Of a DNA stretch of 26,347 nucleotides, positions 22,718 to 26,347 are shown piece by piece. The notes under the pieces were generated by a model. The model was not told where the DNA came from and made no database searches. It saw only the letters and a list, made by a program, of their open reading frames with translations. Position numbers and translations under genes: made by a program. The first letter of the stretch is position 1. Each line of letters opens with the position of its first letter. This DNA comes from DATBFX01 sp036558305 (lineage in GTDB: Bacteria; Chloroflexota; Chloroflexia; Thermomicrobiales; UBA6265): NCBI GenBank assembly GCA_036558305.1, contig DATBFX010000087.1, forward strand, positions 1 to 26,347, given 5' to 3'.

Positions 22718-24196
22718 TCAGGCGGGCACGCGTTTGACGATGAAGGGTTCTTCGGCACGGAGCCGGCCGAGCCGCAGGACGAATACCCCGACGACGAGCG
22801 GAAGGATCGGCACCCACCAGAAACCGGCCAACCCGCGCCCCGGCGCCGCCTGCGCGTCGACTCCGGTCACCAGGTGGGACGAGCCCTCGATCGTCAGGGT
22901 GACGGTGTCGCCGCGTCCGATCTTGGCGAGCGTGGTCGGCTTGCCGTCGCGAACGATGGCGGCGCCGGCGCGAACGCGGTACGTGGCGGGCTGGTCGCCA
23001 CCGCCCGCCGGCCGCAGGACGATCTCCTCCGGTCGGACTTCGTCGACGGTGCCGCTGACGGAAAACGGCGACGGCGTCGCCGTCGGTTGCGGCGTCGGGG
23101 TGACGGTCGGTTGGGCGGCGGCGGTCGCGGTGAGCGCGGCGATCGCCTGTTGGGTGGCCTGGGCATTCGCGGTCGCCGTCATCTGGGCGTTGGCCGTTGC
23201 GGTCAGTGCGACCTCGGCCGCCGCGGTGGCGGTCAAGCCGGCGGCAGCCTCGGCCGTCGCGGTCATCGCCGCCGCGGCCTCGGCGGTCGCCGTCTGCCGC
23301 GCGTGGCGGACGGCGATGCCGTCGCCCGTCATCGTGATCCGCGTGTTGTCGCTGTTGCGCTTGATCTCCCACCCGGCGGAGAAGGTGCTCCAGTCGATCT
23401 TCGCGTCGACCAGCCGGACCATCAGGTCGACCAGCTTCGGTCGCAGATCGGGGGGAACCGTTACCGCCTGCGCCTGCTCCTGGCCCGCCAGTGCCGACTC
23501 AATCGCGCTTTCCTCGCTCAGGCGGTCGGTCACGATCGTCTTCTGCGTGTCGAGGACGAGGTCGCTGGCGCGCTGGATCCCGTCGGCGATCCCTTGACCG
23601 ACGAGCGCCTGACCGATCTGCGACGTCAGCGCCAACTCTTCGAGCGCGAGTTTCTGTCGCTTCTTGGTGGTCTTGCCGCTCTCGCAGGGGGCGATCTCCC
23701 ACGTCTTGAAGACGCCCGTCAGTGCCGCCATCCCGCCCGCCGGGGCGAGCTCGGGGGCGGCCACGACGAGGCGCGCGTCGCCGATGCCGGCGGTGACAAG
23801 GGCCATCGCGTACATGCTCGGCGTGACCAGTGTGATGCTGCGGGTCGTCACGTCGAGCCCGTCGCCGAGCTCGCGGCAGGTGAGGGCGGTCGAGGAGTAG
23901 GCGCCGGACATTCCCTCGCCGACCCCGTCGAGGACCCCCGCCATGGCGTCGTTGGTTTCCTTTTCGGTGATCGTGATCACCTTGTCGTCGGCGCCGGCCT
24001 TGAAGTACTCGAGCAACTCGCGTTTCTGGTCGTCGTTCAGACTCTCGCCGAGGGTAATCGTCTTGGTCGTCTTGGCGGACAGCGGGGAACCGAACGCGAG
24101 CGCCGCGACCGCCGCCAGCGCGAGCGCCGACCACGACACGATGCGCAGCGCCTCGGCGAGACTCCTCCGTCGCCGCTCACCTACACGCGGATTCAT
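22718..24196 (-). CDS. Membrane-anchored DUF1002-like protein with Thr-Ala repeat and DUF5666-like domain
   Basis: The ATG at 24196 is chosen because AAGG and GAGGAG lie upstream and the protein opens with a basic N-region and hydrophobic signal (15-36, cleavage near A41); an ATG at 24220 is possible. Of 492 residues, about 47-165 match DUF1002: T-I-T-L-G-E-S-L-N-D-D-Q-K, a Ser-Gly-Ala-Tyr-Ser-Ser segment, ITLVTPSMYAMALVTAGI, L-V-V-A-A-P and A-A-L-T-G-V-F-K. A helical stretch follows, then a Thr-Ala repeat (301-362), a Pro/Thr linker, a beta domain resembling DUF5666 (378-447: V-S-G-T-V-D-E-V-R-P ... G-R-G-D-T-V-T-L) and one C-terminal membrane helix (458-476). DUF1002 is an uncharacterised exported family known mainly from Firmicutes. 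The bulk should lie outside the cell, tethered at its C-terminus. First gene of the set and divergent from the kinase. Confidence 0.8.
   Translation of the reverse strand: MNPRVGERRRRSLAEALRIVSWSALALAAVAALAFGSPLSAKTTKTITLGESLNDDQKRELLEYFKAGADDKVITITEKETNDAMAGVLDGVGEGMSGAYSSTALTCRELGDGLDVTTRSITLVTPSMYAMALVTAGIGDARLVVAAPELAPAGGMAALTGVFKTWEIAPCESGKTTKKRQKLALEELALTSQIGQALVGQGIADGIQRASDLVLDTQKTIVTDRLSEESAIESALAGQEQAQAVTVPPDLRPKLVDLMVRLVDAKIDWSTFSAGWEIKRNSDNTRITMTGDGIAVRHARQTATAEAAAAMTATAEAAAGLTATAAAEVALTATANAQMTATANAQATQQAIAALTATAAAQPTVTPTPQPTATPSPFSVSGTVDEVRPEEIVLRPAGGGDQPATYRVRAGAAIVRDGKPTTLAKIGRGDTVTLTIEGSSHLVTGVDAQAAPGRGLAGFWWVPILPLVVGVFVLRLGRLRAEEPFIVKRVPA
23111..23296 (-). repeat. Thr-Ala repeat (T-A-T-A-x-A units) in the DUF1002-like protein
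   Basis: Residues 301-362 contain six T-A-T-A blocks, spaced mostly by 5-8 Ala/Glu/Asn/Gln residues and more widely before the last (for example MTATAEAAAG, LTATAAAEVA, LTATANAQ, MTATANAQ). Such repeats are predicted to form a long Ala-rich helix or coiled coil; they are often seen in exported Chloroflexota proteins. It would act as a spacer between two domains. Confidence 0.75.
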
Positions 24197-24567
24197 CCGG
24201 ACCTTACTCCTCTGAGGCATCGGTTCGCCGCGTCGGACCGCCGTCTGGATCGACCGAGGACGGCCGCGGGACCAACGTGGCGATGGAACGCTTGCATCGT
24301 AATCGCCAGGCGCCGGAGCGTCGTGGGAGCTTTCCCGCGCATCCTTTAGGGGAAATCCCCTATTGCGCTTGGGGGTACGAAGTGCCATCCTCGTTTTGCC
24401 TAGGATTGACTCTGTCGCACTGCGCCCGATGGACCGCCGCCGATTGGACGACGGGACCACCCGTGCGAGGCGCCGCGGCATCGGGAACGCCGAATCGAGC
24501 GTCGAACCATGACCGCTCTTCCGAGAATCGAGAGGTGCGATCCGAACGGGGTCCGGGAGGCCGTGCG
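24197..24567. promoter_or_regulatory. Divergent intergenic region with a perfect palindrome
   Basis: This 371-base region separates the leftward DUF1002-like set from the rightward two-component pair. TAGGGGA-AA-TCCCCTA at 24347-24362 is a perfect inverted repeat (7-base arms, 2-base centre), of the size and symmetry expected for a dimeric NarL/LuxR-type regulator. A weak -10-like TAGGAT lies at 24401-24406, about 40 bases further toward the kinase. The palindrome is a candidate operator for the response regulator encoded downstream; this is inference. Confidence 0.45.
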
Positions 24568-25737
24568 ATGAGCGCCCTCCCCCATCCCTCTCGCGATGCG
24601 CGCCGCCCCGGCGCGCTCCGCGTCTTCTACGCGGAGGCGCACCGGAGGGCAGCCGGTACCGGCTTTTGCGGTGTCGTCTCCAGGATCCTCCGTTGCCGCC
24701 GCTGCTCCCTGATGGTCGCGGGGCTGGACGGGCGGTTGATCGTCGAGGAGGCCGTCGGGTTCCCGCCCGGTCTCTCCAGCGTGGTCGGTGCCGTCGTCGG
24801 CAACGGATTCGCCGCGCGCGTCGCGCAGGAGGGCCGGCCGCTCCTCGTCCGCGGCCGGAGCGACATCGAAGCGTGGCCTCCAACCGGCCGGCGGTATGCG
24901 ACCGATTCGTTCATCTGCTATCCGATGACGCTGCCGGGTGGCGGGTCTGCGGTGGTCAACGTCACCGAGCGGGATGACGGCCGGCCGTTCGACGAGCACG
25001 ATCTGGAGACCCTCGGTCAGCTCGTCGCGTTTTACGTTTCGACGCACGATGCCCCCTCCCGCCGCGAAACCCTGCGCCTTCGCGGCGAGATCCAGAACCT
25101 CCGCCGCCGCGCGATCCGCGTTCAGGAGCGCGAGCGCCACCGCATCGCCCGCGACCTCCACGACGGTTCGGGCCACGTCCTGAGCGCCGCGATCCTCCGT
25201 CTCGACATGCTGGCCAACGGCGGCACCGATCCCGTCGCCCTGGAGGCGATCGCCGTCGCCAAGGAGGCGCTCGTCGAGTGCGCCGACCACCTGCACGAAA
25301 ACGCCTTCCGGTTGCAACCGCGCGTCTTGCTCGATCTCGGCGTCGCGCCGGCGCTGCGGAGTCTCGCGCGCCGCCTCCGCCAGGCGATCGAGGTCGACGT
25401 CCGCATCTACGGCGAAGAGCGCCGGTTTGGCGACCAGATCGAGCTGGCGATCTTTCGCATCGCGCAGGAGGCGACCACCAACGCGATTCGGCATGCCTGC
25501 GCCGGTCACCTGACGATCTCGCTCGTCACCGGCGAGGACGCCGTCGTGCTCGAAGTCAACGACGATGGGATCGGCATCACGTCTCTCGACAAGCGCTGGA
25601 CCGACGAGCACGACGGGCAAGGGCTGGGGTCGATGCGGGAGCGGGCCGAGCTTGTCGAAGGCGTGCTGGAGATCCAGACACAACCGGGCGCCGGGACGAC
25701 GGTGCGCGCGATTCTGCCGATCGGAGGAACGCCATGA
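24568..25737 (+). CDS. GAF-domain sensor histidine kinase (NarL-type, HisKA_3)
   Basis: The ATG at 24568 has GGGAGG seven bases upstream and gives 389 residues. No membrane span is present, so the kinase is cytoplasmic. Residues about 25-160 are a GAF-like sensor with C34, C43 and C46 (C-R-R-C) and C117, which could bind a metal or respond to redox state. A short coiled coil leads to the HisKA_3 box R-D-L-H-D-G-S-G-H with phospho-acceptor His198. The ATPase domain shows the N box around N305 (T-T-N-A-I-R-H-A), D-D-G-I-G (332-336) and G-L-G-S-M-R-E-R (352-359). The stop overlaps the regulator start as ATGA, so the two are co-translated and form a cognate pair. The signal is unknown. Confidence 0.92.
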   Translation: MSALPHPSRDARRPGALRVFYAEAHRRAAGTGFCGVVSRILRCRRCSLMVAGLDGRLIVEEAVGFPPGLSSVVGAVVGNGFAARVAQEGRPLLVRGRSDIEAWPPTGRRYATDSFICYPMTLPGGGSAVVNVTERDDGRPFDEHDLETLGQLVAFYVSTHDAPSRRETLRLRGEIQNLRRRAIRVQERERHRIARDLHDGSGHVLSAAILRLDMLANGGTDPVALEAIAVAKEALVECADHLHENAFRLQPRVLLDLGVAPALRSLARRLRQAIEVDVRIYGEERRFGDQIELAIFRIAQEATTNAIRHACAGHLTISLVTGEDAVVLEVNDDGIGITSLDKRWTDEHDGQGLGSMRERAELVEGVLEIQTQPGAGTTVRAILPIGGTP

Positions 25738-26347
25738 CCATGAGTCAAACGACCCCCATTCGGGTCCTGCTGGTCGACGATCATCCGGTCGTCCGGGGCG
25801 GCTTGCGCCTGGTGCTCACCGCGGGCGACGCGGTCGCCGTCGTCGGCGAGGCCGAAACGGGGCGGGAGGCGATTCGGCTGGCGGGCGAGTTGGCGCCGGA
25901 CGTCGCCGTCGTCGACCTCGGGCTGCCGGACATCAGTGGTCTCGACGTGACGCGGGCGATCCGCGCCGGTCTGCCGTCGACCCGCATCCTGATCGTGACC
26001 ATGTACGACGAAGAGGAGTACATCCTCGGGGTGCTGGAAGCGGGCGCCGACGGCTATCTGCTGAAGCAGTCGCCGGGCGACGAGCTGCGCAGCGCGGTCG
26101 TCCGCATCCACGCCGGCGAACGGGTGCTGCACCCGCGGGCCCTGCAGGCGTTGATCGCGCGGGCGACCAGCCGCCCCGCGCCGCCGGTCGAGGCGTTGAG
26201 CGAGCGCGAGCGCGAAGTCCTCCAACTCCTGGCCGACGGCGGGACGAGCAAGGAGATCGCGGTGGCGCTCGGTCTGCGTCCGAAGACGATCGAGAATCAC
26301 CGCGCCCGCATCCTCGACAAACTCGGCGCCGCCAACAGCGCCGCCGC
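25734..26347 (+). CDS. NarL/FixJ-type response regulator (3' truncated by window edge)
   Basis: Starts at the ATG at 25734, which overlaps the kinase stop; GGAGG (25723-25727) precedes it. About 204 residues are visible. The receiver domain (10-125) has the acidic pair D15-D16, the phospho-acceptor D61 in V-V-D-L-G-L-P-D, T-M in place of the T/S switch position and K in Y-L-L-K-Q. The LuxR-type helix-turn-helix follows: L-S-E-R-E-R-E-V-L-Q-L-L-A-D-G-G-T-S-K-E-I-A and K-T-I-E-N-H-R-A-R-I-L-D-K-L. Only the last few residues are missing. It should bind DNA as a dimer when phosphorylated by the adjacent kinase; the palindrome at 24347-24362 is a possible target. Confidence 0.93.
   Translation, partial: MTMSQTTPIRVLLVDDHPVVRGGLRLVLTAGDAVAVVGEAETGREAIRLAGELAPDVAVVDLGLPDISGLDVTRAIRAGLPSTRILIVTMYDEEEYILGVLEAGADGYLLKQSPGDELRSAVVRIHAGERVLHPRALQALIARATSRPAPPVEALSEREREVLQLLADGGTSKEIAVALGLRPKTIENHRARILDKLGAANSAA

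Noticed and set aside
22718..24883. Longer N-terminal extension of the DUF1002-like gene into the kinase region
   Set aside because: The extension would overlap the kinase gene and encode Arg-rich sequence; a signal peptide and ribosome-binding site mark 24196 as start.

Overview
The window is high-GC DNA that looks like a chromosomal piece of a Chloroflexota bacterium, perhaps of the Thermomicrobia/Sphaerobacter type. The grounds are long Thr/Pro 'TPTPTDTP' linkers in secreted proteins, 'TATANAQ'-type Thr-Ala repeats, frequent GTG starts and the gene families present. The taxonomy is inferred from protein style only; no rRNA or tRNA gene was seen.

Layout. (1) 1-1300: the 3' end of an envelope gene, a coupled small membrane protein, and a decayed IS5-type transposase. 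(2) 1413-2564, minus strand: two small exported proteins, one with a Tat-like signal and one lipoprotein whose signal peptide appears frameshifted. (3) 2565-3482: about 0.9 kb with no convincing gene, but with a good promoter and a possibly folded leader. (4) 3483-10477, plus strand: two overlapping GT4 glycosyltransferases, a very large secreted/membrane metallophosphoesterase-bicupin fusion, and a GT2 glycosyltransferase. (5) 10500-14929, minus strand: a Wzx-like flippase, a GT2-polysaccharide deacetylase fusion and a second GT2, forming an operon that converges on region 4. (6) 15216-18092, minus strand: a secreted beta-propeller phytase carrying two copies of the jelly-roll module that also occurs in the metallophosphoesterase. 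(7) 18774-19682: an exported lytic transglycosylase, followed by about 0.86 kb with no supported gene. (8) 20548-24196, minus strand: a four-gene set (DUF1002-like membrane-anchored protein, PRC-barrel-like protein, multi-pass membrane protein, DUF192 protein). (9) 24568 to the window end: a divergent two-component pair, a GAF histidine kinase and a NarL/LuxR response regulator, the latter cut by the window edge.

How it fits together. Regions 4 and 5 look like a surface-glycan locus with cytoplasmic glycosyltransferases, a lipid-linked oligosaccharide flippase and a deacetylase domain. Embedded in and beside it are two large exported phosphoesterases, a purple-acid-phosphatase-like enzyme and a phytase. 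They share one approximately 185-residue beta-rich module (three copies in total) on Thr/Pro stalks. The most interesting hypothesis is that this module is a surface-display or glycan-binding domain that places phosphate-scavenging enzymes in the polysaccharide coat built by the neighbouring genes. The module identity and the coupling are inference; the repeated module and the enzyme motifs are directly visible in the translations.
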